Below are positions 25,699 to 34,451 of a stretch of DNA of 64,000 nucleotides, in pieces. A program made the position numbers and the translations under genes. Location of the stretch: the NCBI GenBank assembly GCA_029202665.1, contig CP119326.1:2046001-2110000 (forward strand), written 5' to 3'. The stretch is from Candidatus Brevundimonas colombiensis. GTDB lineage: Bacteria > Pseudomonadota > Alphaproteobacteria > Caulobacterales > Caulobacteraceae. Each line of letters begins with the position of its first letter. Within the stretch, counting starts at the first letter, position 1. The notes under the pieces were generated by a model. That model was not told where the DNA came from. It did no database searches and saw only the letters and a program-made list of their open reading frames with translations.

Positions 25699-27072
25699 TC
25701 AGGAGGCGGCGGAACGGCGGCCGATCATCAGTCGTATGGCTCGATCGAGCAATACGGCCGCGATGAGGCTCAGTCCCGTCAGGGGATAGAGGATGGCGAG
25801 GGGAAGGACGATGCCCAGGACGGCGGCGCGCGCACGTGGCCCGGGCGGAGCGGGCGGGGCGCCCAGACGGCGGCGCGACAGGTCGGGCGGCCGTCGCTTC
25901 CACCACATGACAAGGCCGCTGACAGCCACCAGCCAGACGCCGAGGCAGCCCAGCAGCATGACGATGCGGTTCGCCTGCCCGAACTGTGTGCCCTGGTGGG
26001 TGTAGATACCCAGTTCGATGGCCTTGGCGCCCGCGCCGAACTGGTCATAGCCGATGTCGCCCAGCACCCGGCCCGACGCCCCGTCGATATAGAGCGAACG
26101 GCTGTCCTGGACGCGCCGTGCCTGGGTCGTGACCGTATAGGCCGTGCCCTCGCTCGCCGGGATATTGATCGCATAGGGGCGGGCCAGACCCGCCGCATCG
26201 GCGACATGCATCACCTGGGTCAAGGCGCCGTGACCGGCGTGATCGTGGGTCATGACCATGCCCTCCATGGTCCAGCCGGCGCCGACCGGCGCGTCATGGT
26301 GCTGGGCGCGCTGCCAGGCCCCGGCGACCGGGGCGGGCGGGCGGCCCCAGCCGGTCTCCTTGACCCATCCCATCACCCGGTCGCCCCAGACCGCCGACCA
26401 GGGCATGCCCGTGACCGCCAGGAACAGCACGACCCCGCCGACATAGAACCCCGTCAGGGCGTGCAGGTCGCGCCAGAAGGGCCGACGTCGGCTGTCGGTC
26501 GTCAGCGGCCTGAACACCGCCACGGCGCGCCCGCGCGGCCACCACAGATACAGGCCGGTGGCGAACAGGATGATGGTCCAGCCGGCGACGATCTCGACCA
26601 GAATGTTGAACGGCCGCCCCAGCAGCGTGAGGCTGTGCAACCGTTTGACCAACTCCATGACGCCGCCCGCCGGGATCACGCCTGTCGCGCGCCCGGTATG
26701 GGGATCGATGAAGACCGTCTTCTGTACGCCGTCGGGTCGATCCACGCGAAGCCGGACGGCCTCGTCCGCCCGTGCGGGTAGAGTCAGATTGGCCACTCTG
26801 CCGCCAGCAGCCTTGGCTGCACTGGCCGCCCAGATTTCGGGCGCGACCTGACCCTGGGCCACCGGCACGCGGATCATGTCGCGATAGACCAGGCCGTCGA
26901 TCTCGTCCTTGAACAGATACAGGCCGCCCGTCAGGGCCAGCAGCATCAGGACGGGCATGACGAAGACGCCGGCGTAGAAATGCCATCGCCACACCGCGCG
27001 ATAGGCGCCGGATAAATCGCCCGGCTGAGCAGAGCGCAGCGGCGGTGGCGCTGCGATCGTCTTGGAAGACAT
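25699..27072 (-). CDS. PepSY-associated TM domain protein
   Basis: A 457-residue inner-membrane protein with four main membrane segments, near the N-terminus (WHFYAGVFVMPVLMLLALTGG), at about 160-185, 210-230 and 365-385, plus a further hydrophobic pair near the C-terminus. PepSY-like periplasmic regions lie between. The family includes FhuF-like siderophore reductases and copper-operon partners. Here it sits between DUF2946 and PCuAC genes, which points to copper or iron handling. ATG at 27072 (MSSKTIAAPPP) is preferred; an upstream start at 27117 would add an unlikely leader. Confidence 0.87.
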   Translation of the reverse strand: MSSKTIAAPPPLRSAQPGDLSGAYRAVWRWHFYAGVFVMPVLMLLALTGGLYLFKDEIDGLVYRDMIRVPVAQGQVAPEIWAASAAKAAGGRVANLTLPARADEAVRLRVDRPDGVQKTVFIDPHTGRATGVIPAGGVMELVKRLHSLTLLGRPFNILVEIVAGWTIILFATGLYLWWPRGRAVAVFRPLTTDSRRRPFWRDLHALTGFYVGGVVLFLAVTGMPWSAVWGDRVMGWVKETGWGRPPAPVAGAWQRAQHHDAPVGAGWTMEGMVMTHDHAGHGALTQVMHVADAAGLARPYAINIPASEGTAYTVTTQARRVQDSRSLYIDGASGRVLGDIGYDQFGAGAKAIELGIYTHQGTQFGQANRIVMLLGCLGVWLVAVSGLVMWWKRRPPDLSRRRLGAPPAPPGPRARAAVLGIVLPLAILYPLTGLSLIAAVLLDRAIRLMIGRRSAAS

Positions 27073-27141
27073 GGGAATCCTGAAGTTCAGAACAAACACG
27101 TCGCGCAGGCACGACACCGGCGCGGGCTGGCGGTCTGGATT

Positions 27142-27528
27142 TCAGGCGTGAGGCGGAGCGGTGGACGGCGGGCGCGGCGGCGCGCGTGCCGGGGGCGGCG
27201 CGCTGATGCCGACAGGCGCATAGACGACCGTCTCGAACCTTCGGATGACCGGCGCGGGCCGGGGCGCCGGCGGGCAGGGCAGGGCGGCGACGGGCGGGGT
27301 GACGCAGGCGGCGCACTTGGCTCCCACGTGTTTGTTGACCGGGCCGTCCGTGCCGCCCGACTGGATCGTCTGTGGTCCCTCGGCCGAGCAGATGACCAGC
27401 GGATGGCCCGGCTGGACTGCCGCCAGGGCCGCGAACGGCAACAGGGCGCCGATCACGAGCGCGAACACCGCCGCCAGGAAGGCCAGCGATTTCGAAGTCG
27501 ACCAGTTGTCGGCCTGGGATCGGGTCAC
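27142..27528 (-). CDS. DUF2946-like small exported/membrane protein
   Basis: A 128-residue protein with one N-terminal membrane segment or signal (SLAFLAAVFALVIGALLPFA). A conserved stretch follows with LVICSAEG and then GAKCAACVTPP, whose cysteines suggest metal or disulfide use, as in DUF2946. The C-terminus is very rich in proline. It is the first gene of the operon DUF2946-PepSY-PCuAC. DUF2946 proteins are commonly linked to copper genes; a direct role is not proven. Confidence 0.75.
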   Translation of the reverse strand: MTRSQADNWSTSKSLAFLAAVFALVIGALLPFAALAAVQPGHPLVICSAEGPQTIQSGGTDGPVNKHVGAKCAACVTPPVAALPCPPAPRPAPVIRRFETVVYAPVGISAPPPARAPPRPPSTAPPHA

Positions 27529-27577
27529 GGTCCGCCTCTACGGCCTTTCGGCCGGCGGCGAAAGACGGGGCGGCGGC

Positions 27578-28186
27578 CTAAAGTTCGCCGCGCGCCGCCT
27601 GGCGCGGGCTGAACTTGGGCGCGGGCGCCAGACGCATGACCTCGCCCTGATAGCGTTCGTCGTCGCCGGCGACCGCAAAGGGCAGGGCGTCGGCGCAGGC
27701 CTGAAGCATGGCGTTCAACCACGGCTGTTCCGCCTTGTGGAAGTCGCCGAGCACATGCGGCATGACCAGTTCCTTCTCGCCGGGATGGCCGATTCCCATG
27801 CGGGCGCGGCGGAAGTCGGCGCCCAGATGGCTGATCAGGCTGCGAACGCCGTTCTGGCCCGCCGCCCCGCCGCCGGTCTTCATGCGGAAACGGCCGGGCG
27901 CCAGGTCGATCTCGTCGTGGAAGACGATGATTTCGCTGGGCTTGATCTTGTAGAAGCGCGCCGCCTCGCCGACCGCCCGGCCGCTCTCGTTCATATAGGT
28001 CTGGGGCTTCATCAGCAGCACCCTGGTTCCATCGACGTCGCCCTCGGCGATGATCGACTGGAACTTGGCCCGCTCCGGCCCGAACCGCCAGCGTCGCGAA
28101 ATCTCGTCGGCCGCCATGAAGCCGATGTTGTGCCGGTTCTTCTCGTATTTGCCCCCGGGATTGCCCAGGCCTGCGATGATGATCAT
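27578..28186 (-). CDS. pth: Peptidyl-tRNA hydrolase
   Basis: Releases tRNA from stalled peptidyl-tRNA. The 202-residue enzyme starts IIIAGLGNPGGKYEKNRHNI, with the catalytic histidine at 19. The family motifs KPQTYMNESGRAV, VFHDEIDL and GGGAAGQNGVRSLI are all present. It follows rplY on the same strand, a linkage common in bacteria, but a strong terminator lies between them, so pth probably has its own promoter or depends on read-through. Confidence 0.97.
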   Translation of the reverse strand: MIIIAGLGNPGGKYEKNRHNIGFMAADEISRRWRFGPERAKFQSIIAEGDVDGTRVLLMKPQTYMNESGRAVGEAARFYKIKPSEIIVFHDEIDLAPGRFRMKTGGGAAGQNGVRSLISHLGADFRRARMGIGHPGEKELVMPHVLGDFHKAEQPWLNAMLQACADALPFAVAGDDERYQGEVMRLAPAPKFSPRQAARGEL

Positions 28187-28212
28187 GAGGTCCTCATGCC
28201 GCGTGCGTCGGG

Positions 28213-28248
28213 CAAAGAAAAGCCCCGCCGCGGCGAGCCGGGCGGGGC
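28213..28248 (-). terminator. Rho-independent terminator after rplY
   Basis: An 8-bp GC stem (28222-28229 with 28241-28248) is followed on the minus strand by TTTTCTTTGC. The tail is almost the same as that of the exbD terminator at 1320. Confidence 0.82.
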
Positions 28249-28273
28249 GTGATCTTGTGGAAGAGACGAAGGC

Positions 28274-28906
28274 TTAGCCTTCAGTCTTCTCGACCGGCGC
28301 GGCTTCGGCGTCGGCGGCCTCGTCGGCGGCGGCCGACAGGGCGGCCGAGGACACCTTGATCGTGGCGATCACGAAATCGCGGTCGGCGATGGTGGCTTCC
28401 GCGCCCTTGGGCAGGGTGATGTCCGAGATGCGGATGGTGTCGCCCATCTGCGACTTGGCCAGGTCGACGACCAGTTCTTCCGGGATCTGGTCGGCGCGGA
28501 CCAGGATTTCCACGGCGTGACGAACGACTTCCAGCGAACCGCCCTGACGGGCGAAGGGCGCTTCGTCGGCGTTCAGGAAGTGAACCGGAACCTCGATCTT
28601 GACCGGGGCCTTTTCATCGACGCGCATCAGGTCGAAGTGCAGCGGGCGGTCCGAAACCGGGTCGAACTGAACGTCCTTGGCGATGACGGGCTGGGTCTCT
28701 TCGCCGTACTTCAGCGTCACCAGGTGGCCCAGCAGCTTGCCGGTGTAGAGCGACTTGCGGAAGTCCTTCTCGTTCACCGAAACGGCGACGGGGGCCTTGT
28801 CGCCGCCATACAGGACGCCCGGCACGAAACCGGCGCGACGCGCAGCGCGGGCGCCGCCAGTGCCGACGCCATCGCGGACGTCCACGTTCAGAATGATCTC
28901 GGCCAT
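28274..28906 (-). CDS. rplY: 50S ribosomal protein L25/general stress protein Ctc
   Basis: A 210-residue long form of L25, which binds 5S rRNA. It has an N-terminal L25 domain (RDGVGTGGARAARRAGFVPG, VLYGGDKAPVAVSV) and a C-terminal beta domain of the Ctc/TL5 type, ending in an alanine/glutamate-rich tail. ATG at 28906 (MAEIILNVDV) is chosen because the family begins there; a further upstream start would add an unrelated leader. Confidence 0.95.
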   Translation of the reverse strand: MAEIILNVDVRDGVGTGGARAARRAGFVPGVLYGGDKAPVAVSVNEKDFRKSLYTGKLLGHLVTLKYGEETQPVIAKDVQFDPVSDRPLHFDLMRVDEKAPVKIEVPVHFLNADEAPFARQGGSLEVVRHAVEILVRADQIPEELVVDLAKSQMGDTIRISDITLPKGAEATIADRDFVIATIKVSSAALSAAADEAADAEAAPVEKTEG

Positions 28907-29036
28907 GTGGCTCGCCTCAACAACAACAGAAACGCCGCGCCAACCCTGGGCCCGCGCGGCGGGGGTCATGAACCCTCGAATTCAAGAGCGCGGGCTATTA
29001 CACGCATCGAACCGGCGACGCAACTGTGAAAGGCGC

Positions 29037-31325
29037 CTACGCCGCCTGCGCCCGATCCTTGATGATGGCGGTCGGCGTGGCCACCAGGCTCAGCAGTTCC
29101 GCCGCATTGAACGGCTTGGCCAGGTGGTGGTCGGCGCCCGCCGCGCGTCCTGCGGCCACGTGTTCGGGCATGGCGTTGGCCGTCAGCATGACGATGGGTG
29201 TGCGCGCCAGACCCATCGCCGCCTCGTGCAGGCGAATCTCCTGCGTCGCCGTCAGGCCGTCCATGACGGGCATCTGCATGTCCATAAGCACCAGATCGAA
29301 GGCGTCGGCGCGGAAGGCCTCAACCGCTTCGGCGCCGTTTTCGGCCATTGTGATCCTGGCGGGCGTCTGCGCCAGAATCAGTTCGATGACGCGCCGGTTG
29401 GTCGGGTGATCGTCCGCGACCAGGACGCGCACGGCGCGCGAAGCATCGGCGTGTTCCGGCGCCGCCCCGGCCGGTTCTTCCGCCTGAGGCGCGGCGCATG
29501 GCTTTAGCGGCAGGGTCAGGATGAAGGCCGCGCCGCTGCCCGGCTCGCTCTCGCAATCCAGATCGCCGCCCATCATTTCCGCCAGCTGGCGGCAGATCGA
29601 CAGGCCCAGGCCCGACCCGCCGAACTTGCGGGTGATGCCGCCGTCGGCCTGTTCGAACCGGCTGAACAGCCGCTCGCGCGTCGCCGCGTCGAAGCCGATG
29701 CCGCTGTCCTCGACGGTGAAGCGCAGCACCGGATTTCCGTCCCGATCCTGTCCGCGCTGGACGATCAGGCCGACGAAGCCCTGGCTGGTGAACTTGACGG
29801 CGTTGGAGATCAGATTGGTCAGCACCTGTTTGACGCGCACCGCGTCGCCCATCACCCACACGCCGTCCTCAAGGTCGATGTCGACATGGAAATCCAGATG
29901 CTTCTGGCGGGCGTTCTCGGCATACAGCTGGGCGGCTTCCCGCACCACGACCGCCAGTTCAAAGGCGTCCTCGGTCAGCTCCAGCTTGCCCGATTCGACG
30001 CGGGCCAGGTCCAGGATGTCGCTGAGCAGGGTCTGCAGCGTCTTGCCTGAGGCCTGCATCAGATCCAGCATCTCGCGCTGATCCGGCGTCAGATCGGTCT
30101 TGGCCAGAGCCTGCGACAGGCCGATTACGCCGTTCAGGGGCGTGCGGATCTCGTGGCTCATATTGGCCAGGAACTGCGACTTGGCGACATTGGCCGCCTC
30201 GGCGGCGTCGCGCGCCTCGGCCAGAGCTTCGGCGTCGCGTTTCAGGTCGGTGATGTCGTTGCAGACGATCACGGTGCCGCCTTCGGACGTGCGGCGGTCC
30301 TGAATGCGAAGCCAGCGCCCGCCGCCGACCTGCTGCTCGATGTTGGAGGATAGCTGACGCCGGGCGCGGATGCGTGCGTTCAGCCACTCGTCCTCGCGGC
30401 CGCGCGCCTCATCATAGCGCCCTTGCTCGATGCCGATCCGCAGGGCTTCGCGGAATGTCAGACCGACGACGAGATGGGGTTGAAGTTCGGGATTCAGTTC
30501 GGCGTAACGGGCGTTCCACAGCACCAGCCGGTCCTTCGAATCATAGAAGCCCAGGCCGTCCGGCATGGCGTCCACCGCCTCGCGGATGCGGCGCAGGTCG
30601 GTGGATCGGGCGACATAGGCCATGACGCTCAATGCGCCGCCGACGCCGCACATCAGCAACAGCACCACGCCGACCAGCACACCCATGGCGGTTGGCGACA
30701 GGCCGCGGTCGTGAAGCACGGCGGGGTCGGGAACCACGGTGATGGCCGCCATGCCGACGAAGTGCAGCACCATGACGGTCAGCGACAGACCGGTTGTGGT
30801 CATCAGCAGATTCGCGACGCCGCCGCGCTTGTAAAAGAAGGATGTCGTCCCGCCGATGATCATGGCGCCGACAATGGACGCCGCGACCAGGCCGAGGTCC
30901 CAGGTGATGTAGGCCGGACCCTTGATCGCGGCCATGCCGAGATAGTGCATCGCGCCGATGCCGGCGACGGCGATCACCGCCGCCATCACCCGCCAGGCGG
31001 GCCCCTTGCCCAGTTGTGTCGAGCCGATCGTGAGCCCGATCATGGCCAGGGCGACCGCCAGGGACGCCAGCGTCAGACCCAAATCATAGCGAACCGGCAC
31101 GCTGGCGACGAAACCCTGCATGGCGATGAAATGCGTCGCCCAGATCGACAGGGCGCCGACGATCGTGGCCATGACGACGGCGCGCCGGCGGGCGCCGGGG
31201 TCACGCGGCGGCGTCCGCTCCATGAACCGCGTCGAAACGCCAATACCGACCATGCAGATCAGCGCGGCCAACAGTGTGATCCGCCAGTCGTGATCGCGCG
31301 CAATACAGAAGATGATGCGGTCCAC
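29037..31325 (-). CDS. MHYT-domain hybrid sensor histidine kinase
   Basis: Inner-membrane hybrid kinase of about 762 residues. The N-terminal MHYT module has about seven helices with repeated H-x-x-A/G-M patterns (WATHFIAMQGF, GAMHYLGMAAI, VLHFVGMAAI), thought to sense a diatomic gas through copper. A PAS-7 type domain follows, then HisKA with FLANMSHEIRTPLNG (H near 390), an ATPase domain (GSGLGLSICRQLAEMM) and a receiver with LMDMQMPVMDG (D near 680). A GTG start at 31325 has AAGGGGAGA upstream; ATG at 31349 is the alternative. It is divergent from phoR. No output regulator is adjacent. Confidence 0.9.
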   Translation of the reverse strand: MDRIIFCIARDHDWRITLLAALICMVGIGVSTRFMERTPPRDPGARRRAVVMATIVGALSIWATHFIAMQGFVASVPVRYDLGLTLASLAVALAMIGLTIGSTQLGKGPAWRVMAAVIAVAGIGAMHYLGMAAIKGPAYITWDLGLVAASIVGAMIIGGTTSFFYKRGGVANLLMTTTGLSLTVMVLHFVGMAAITVVPDPAVLHDRGLSPTAMGVLVGVVLLLMCGVGGALSVMAYVARSTDLRRIREAVDAMPDGLGFYDSKDRLVLWNARYAELNPELQPHLVVGLTFREALRIGIEQGRYDEARGREDEWLNARIRARRQLSSNIEQQVGGGRWLRIQDRRTSEGGTVIVCNDITDLKRDAEALAEARDAAEAANVAKSQFLANMSHEIRTPLNGVIGLSQALAKTDLTPDQREMLDLMQASGKTLQTLLSDILDLARVESGKLELTEDAFELAVVVREAAQLYAENARQKHLDFHVDIDLEDGVWVMGDAVRVKQVLTNLISNAVKFTSQGFVGLIVQRGQDRDGNPVLRFTVEDSGIGFDAATRERLFSRFEQADGGITRKFGGSGLGLSICRQLAEMMGGDLDCESEPGSGAAFILTLPLKPCAAPQAEEPAGAAPEHADASRAVRVLVADDHPTNRRVIELILAQTPARITMAENGAEAVEAFRADAFDLVLMDMQMPVMDGLTATQEIRLHEAAMGLARTPIVMLTANAMPEHVAAGRAAGADHHLAKPFNAAELLSLVATPTAIIKDRAQAA

Positions 31326-31472
31326 GAGGTCTCCCCTTGGCGACACCATGGCCGAAAATCCTAAAGAAACCGTGCGGCGACGCTTGAAACCTTGCCAGCC
31401 TGTCGAAGCGCCGTCACAGAATCCATGCAAGGATCGGATATCGCCGTGGATTTTTGAGGTCGCCCCCCTTCC

Positions 31473-32867
31473 ATGCCTTATGAAAGTTCGCCCTCGCCCG
31501 TCGCGCCGATGTCGTCGTCGCGTCTCTGGACGGTGGGAGCCAGCGTCGGCATCGCCATTCTGATCCTCGTGGTGCTGGCGATCCTGCATCCCGAACTGGC
31601 GAGCTGGCTGCTGGGCGGAGCGGTGATCGTGGCGGCTTCGGCCTGGCTGCTGAACATGCCGGGCTCGGCCGACGCCGCCCCGGCCGCCGCCGACGGCGCA
31701 GCCGCCGATGCGACGACCGACCCCGCCGCCGGCGAGCTGCTGGACCGGGTGTTCGAGGCGCTTGACGATCCGGTGCTGGTCGTCAGCGGCGGGGAGCCGG
31801 ACGATATCGCGGGCCGACGCGTCGTCATGGCCAACAGCGCCGCGCGCGACCTGTTGCGGATTCAGCGGCAGGGCGCCCTGCTGGTCCAGGTCATCCGCGA
31901 ACCGGGCGTGCTGGAGGCTGTGGACGAAGCCCTGTTCGGCGGCGCGTCTCGCACCACCGACTACACCACCGGCGGACAGAGGGATCGGCTATGGCGGGCC
32001 TGGACCCGGCCGCTGTCCATCGCGGCGGATGTCGCGCCGGGCGGCGAAATGGCGCTTCTGATCCTGCGCGACGAGACGGACGCGCGGCGCACGGAGATGA
32101 TGCGGGTCGACTTCCTGGCCAACGCCAGTCACGAACTGCGTACGCCCCTGGCCTCGCTGAGCGGCTTCATAGAGACGCTCAAAGGGCACGCGCGCGACGA
32201 CGTGGCGGCGCGCGACCGTTTCCTGGACATCATGTCGGCCCAGGCGGACCGGATGGGGCGGCTTGTGGCGGACCTGCTCTCGCTCAGCCGGATCGAACTG
32301 AACGAACATATTCCCCCGTCGGGCCGGGTCGATCTGGACCGCGCCGCGTCCGACGTGGTGGACGCCATCAGCATCTTGACGCGCGAAAAGGCGATCGCCA
32401 TCGCCCTGGATCAGGGGGAGGCGAGGGCGTCGGTCAGCGGGGATCGCGACGAAATCCTTCAGGTCGTCCAGAACCTGCTCGACAACGCCGTCAAATATTC
32501 GTCACGCGGCGGAACGGTCGAGATTTCCGTGCGGTCCGACCTGTCGTTCGACGAGGCCTGGGCGTCGCGGATGCCCGGGGCCACAAGGCTTCCCCTGGTC
32601 ACGCCGGACCGGACGGCCGGCGTTCTCTATGCGGCCGTCACGGTGCGCGATCACGGGCCAGGCCTGGCCCGTGAACACCTGCCGCGCCTGACCGAGCGTT
32701 TCTATCGCGTCGAGGGCCAGAAGAGCGGCGAACGCCAGGGCACCGGCCTGGGGCTGGCCATCGTCAAACACATCATGAACCGGCACCAGGGCGGACTGGT
32801 GGTGGAAAGCGCCCCGGGCATGGGCGCGGCGTTCACCGCCTGGTTCCCGCAGCCGGAGCGGCGATAG
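31473..32867 (+). CDS. phoR: Phosphate regulon sensor histidine kinase
   Basis: A 464-residue membrane kinase that controls PhoB. It has two N-terminal hydrophobic helices (about 18-58) with almost no periplasmic loop, as in PhoR. A PAS-like domain follows, then HisKA with FLANASHELRTPLASLSGF and an ATPase domain (N box LLDNAVKYSS, G boxes RDHGPGLA and GTGLGLAIV). It is placed just before pstC with a Pho box between, so it is probably itself linked to the same signalling loop through PstCAB and PhoU. Confidence 0.94.
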   Translation: MPYESSPSPVAPMSSSRLWTVGASVGIAILILVVLAILHPELASWLLGGAVIVAASAWLLNMPGSADAAPAAADGAAADATTDPAAGELLDRVFEALDDPVLVVSGGEPDDIAGRRVVMANSAARDLLRIQRQGALLVQVIREPGVLEAVDEALFGGASRTTDYTTGGQRDRLWRAWTRPLSIAADVAPGGEMALLILRDETDARRTEMMRVDFLANASHELRTPLASLSGFIETLKGHARDDVAARDRFLDIMSAQADRMGRLVADLLSLSRIELNEHIPPSGRVDLDRAASDVVDAISILTREKAIAIALDQGEARASVSGDRDEILQVVQNLLDNAVKYSSRGGTVEISVRSDLSFDEAWASRMPGATRLPLVTPDRTAGVLYAAVTVRDHGPGLAREHLPRLTERFYRVEGQKSGERQGTGLGLAIVKHIMNRHQGGLVVESAPGMGAAFTAWFPQPERR

Positions 32868-32898
32868 GGCGTGTGCGGCGGGCATCACGGGCCTGTCA

Positions 32899-32917
32899 CT
32901 GTCACCCAACTGTCATC
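32899..32917 (+). promoter_or_regulatory. Pho box (PhoB binding site) before pstC
   Basis: Two CTGTCA(C/T) repeats spaced exactly 11 bases apart (32899 and 32910) separated by an A/C-rich spacer match the PhoB consensus. A third overlapping CTGTCAC begins at 32893. The site lies about 100 bases before the pstC start. Confidence 0.87.
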
Positions 32918-33020
32918 CAGTCGTCTTAATCCGCTGACCATTCGCGGGCAGTAGTCGCGCCGCGTCGGTCCCGATGTTCAGGGCCGCACGCCGATTCGCG
33001 CGCGTCGCTTCGGACTTCTA

Positions 33021-34451
33021 ATGATCTGGATTTATCTGCTGATCCTCATGGCGCTGAGCGCGACCGCCTTTCTGGGCGGTCGAGAGCTGGCGCGTCGCCG
33101 CGCGATCGGCGCCAAACCCCATTCGCGCCCCGGCCAACACGGCGCCTACGCGCTGATCTGGGTGGCCGCGCCGGCGCTTCTGGTGCTGGTCATGGCCTCG
33201 GTCTTTTCCGCGCCGTTGCAGCGTCAGCTGACGGCCTCGGGCACGCCCGAAGCGGTCGCGTCGCTGGAGCCGTTCCGCCGCGACGCCTTCTTCGCCGACG
33301 CCTACCGCGTGGGTCGGGGGCAGGCCGCCTTGCAGATCTGGGAGCGCCCGCTGGCCGAGCAACTGCCGGTCGAGGCGCGCCGCATGGTCCGTATCGAGCG
33401 CACCCTGTCGTGGGGCGGCGGCGCTGCGGCCATTCTGGCCGCCATTCTGGGCGGCCTGTTCGCCCTGACGCAGATCAAGCCGAAGACACGCGCCCGCAAC
33501 CGGGTCGAGGGGTGGATCTACGGCGCCCTGTTCGTGTGTTCGGCCATCGCCGTCCTGACCACCCTGGGCATCATCGCCTCCCTGGCCTTCGACAGTTTCC
33601 GCTTCTTCCAGAAAGTGCCGGTCTTTGACTTCCTGTTCGGAACCCAGTGGAGCCCGCAGATCGCGATCCGCGCCGATCAGGTCGGCTCGTCGGGCGCCTT
33701 CGGGGCCGTGCCGCTGTTCGCCGGCACCCTGCTGATCATGGTCATCGCCATGTGCGTGGCTGCGCCGATCGGCCTGTTGTCGGCCATCTATCTGTCGGAA
33801 TACGCCAGCCGCACCACCCGCGCCGTCATCAAGCCGCTGCTGGAGATTCTGGCCGGGGTGCCGACGGTCGTCTACGGCTTCTTCGCCGCCCTGACCGTGG
33901 GGCCGATCCTGCGGGTCTTCTTCAACGAGATCGGCCTGTTCCTGATCGGCGGCCCGCTGGATGGGCTCGGCCAGTATCTGGCCCTGGTGCAGAACCAGAT
34001 GGCCCTGACCGCCGGGGCCGTGATGGGCATCATGTTGATCCCCTTCGTGTCGTCCTTGTCCGATGACATCCTGAACGCCGTGCCGCAAAGCCTGCGCGAC
34101 GGCTCATTCGCCATGGGCGCCACCAAGTCCGAGACGGTCAAGCGCGTGCTGCTGCCGGCCGCCCTGCCGGGCATCGCCGGCGCCCTGCTGCTGGCCGTGT
34201 CGCGCGCCATCGGCGAGACGATGATCGTGACCATGGCCGCGGGCCTGGCCGCCAACCTGACCTTCAATCCGCTGGATACGGTGACCACCGTCACGGTGCA
34301 GATCGTGACCCTTCTGACCGGGGATCAGGAGTTCAACAGCGCCAAGACCCTGTCGGCCTTCGGCCTGGGCCTGACCCTGTTCCTGGTCACCCTGTTGCTG
34401 AACATCATCGCCCACCGGATCGTCCAGACCTATCGGGAACAATATGACTGA
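33021..34451 (+). CDS. pstC: Phosphate ABC transporter permease PstC
   Basis: Inner-membrane permease of 476 residues for high-affinity phosphate uptake. It is longer than the E. coli form, with an N-terminal extension holding extra helices and a periplasmic region before the ABC permease core. The core shows the permease loop GATKSETVKRVLLPAALPGI and SRAIGETMIV. It is PhoB-regulated through the upstream Pho box. The phosphate-binding protein gene pstS is absent here and must be elsewhere. The 3' end overlaps pstA by eight bases. Confidence 0.95.
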   Translation: MIWIYLLILMALSATAFLGGRELARRRAIGAKPHSRPGQHGAYALIWVAAPALLVLVMASVFSAPLQRQLTASGTPEAVASLEPFRRDAFFADAYRVGRGQAALQIWERPLAEQLPVEARRMVRIERTLSWGGGAAAILAAILGGLFALTQIKPKTRARNRVEGWIYGALFVCSAIAVLTTLGIIASLAFDSFRFFQKVPVFDFLFGTQWSPQIAIRADQVGSSGAFGAVPLFAGTLLIMVIAMCVAAPIGLLSAIYLSEYASRTTRAVIKPLLEILAGVPTVVYGFFAALTVGPILRVFFNEIGLFLIGGPLDGLGQYLALVQNQMALTAGAVMGIMLIPFVSSLSDDILNAVPQSLRDGSFAMGATKSETVKRVLLPAALPGIAGALLLAVSRAIGETMIVTMAAGLAANLTFNPLDTVTTVTVQIVTLLTGDQEFNSAKTLSAFGLGLTLFLVTLLLNIIAHRIVQTYREQYD

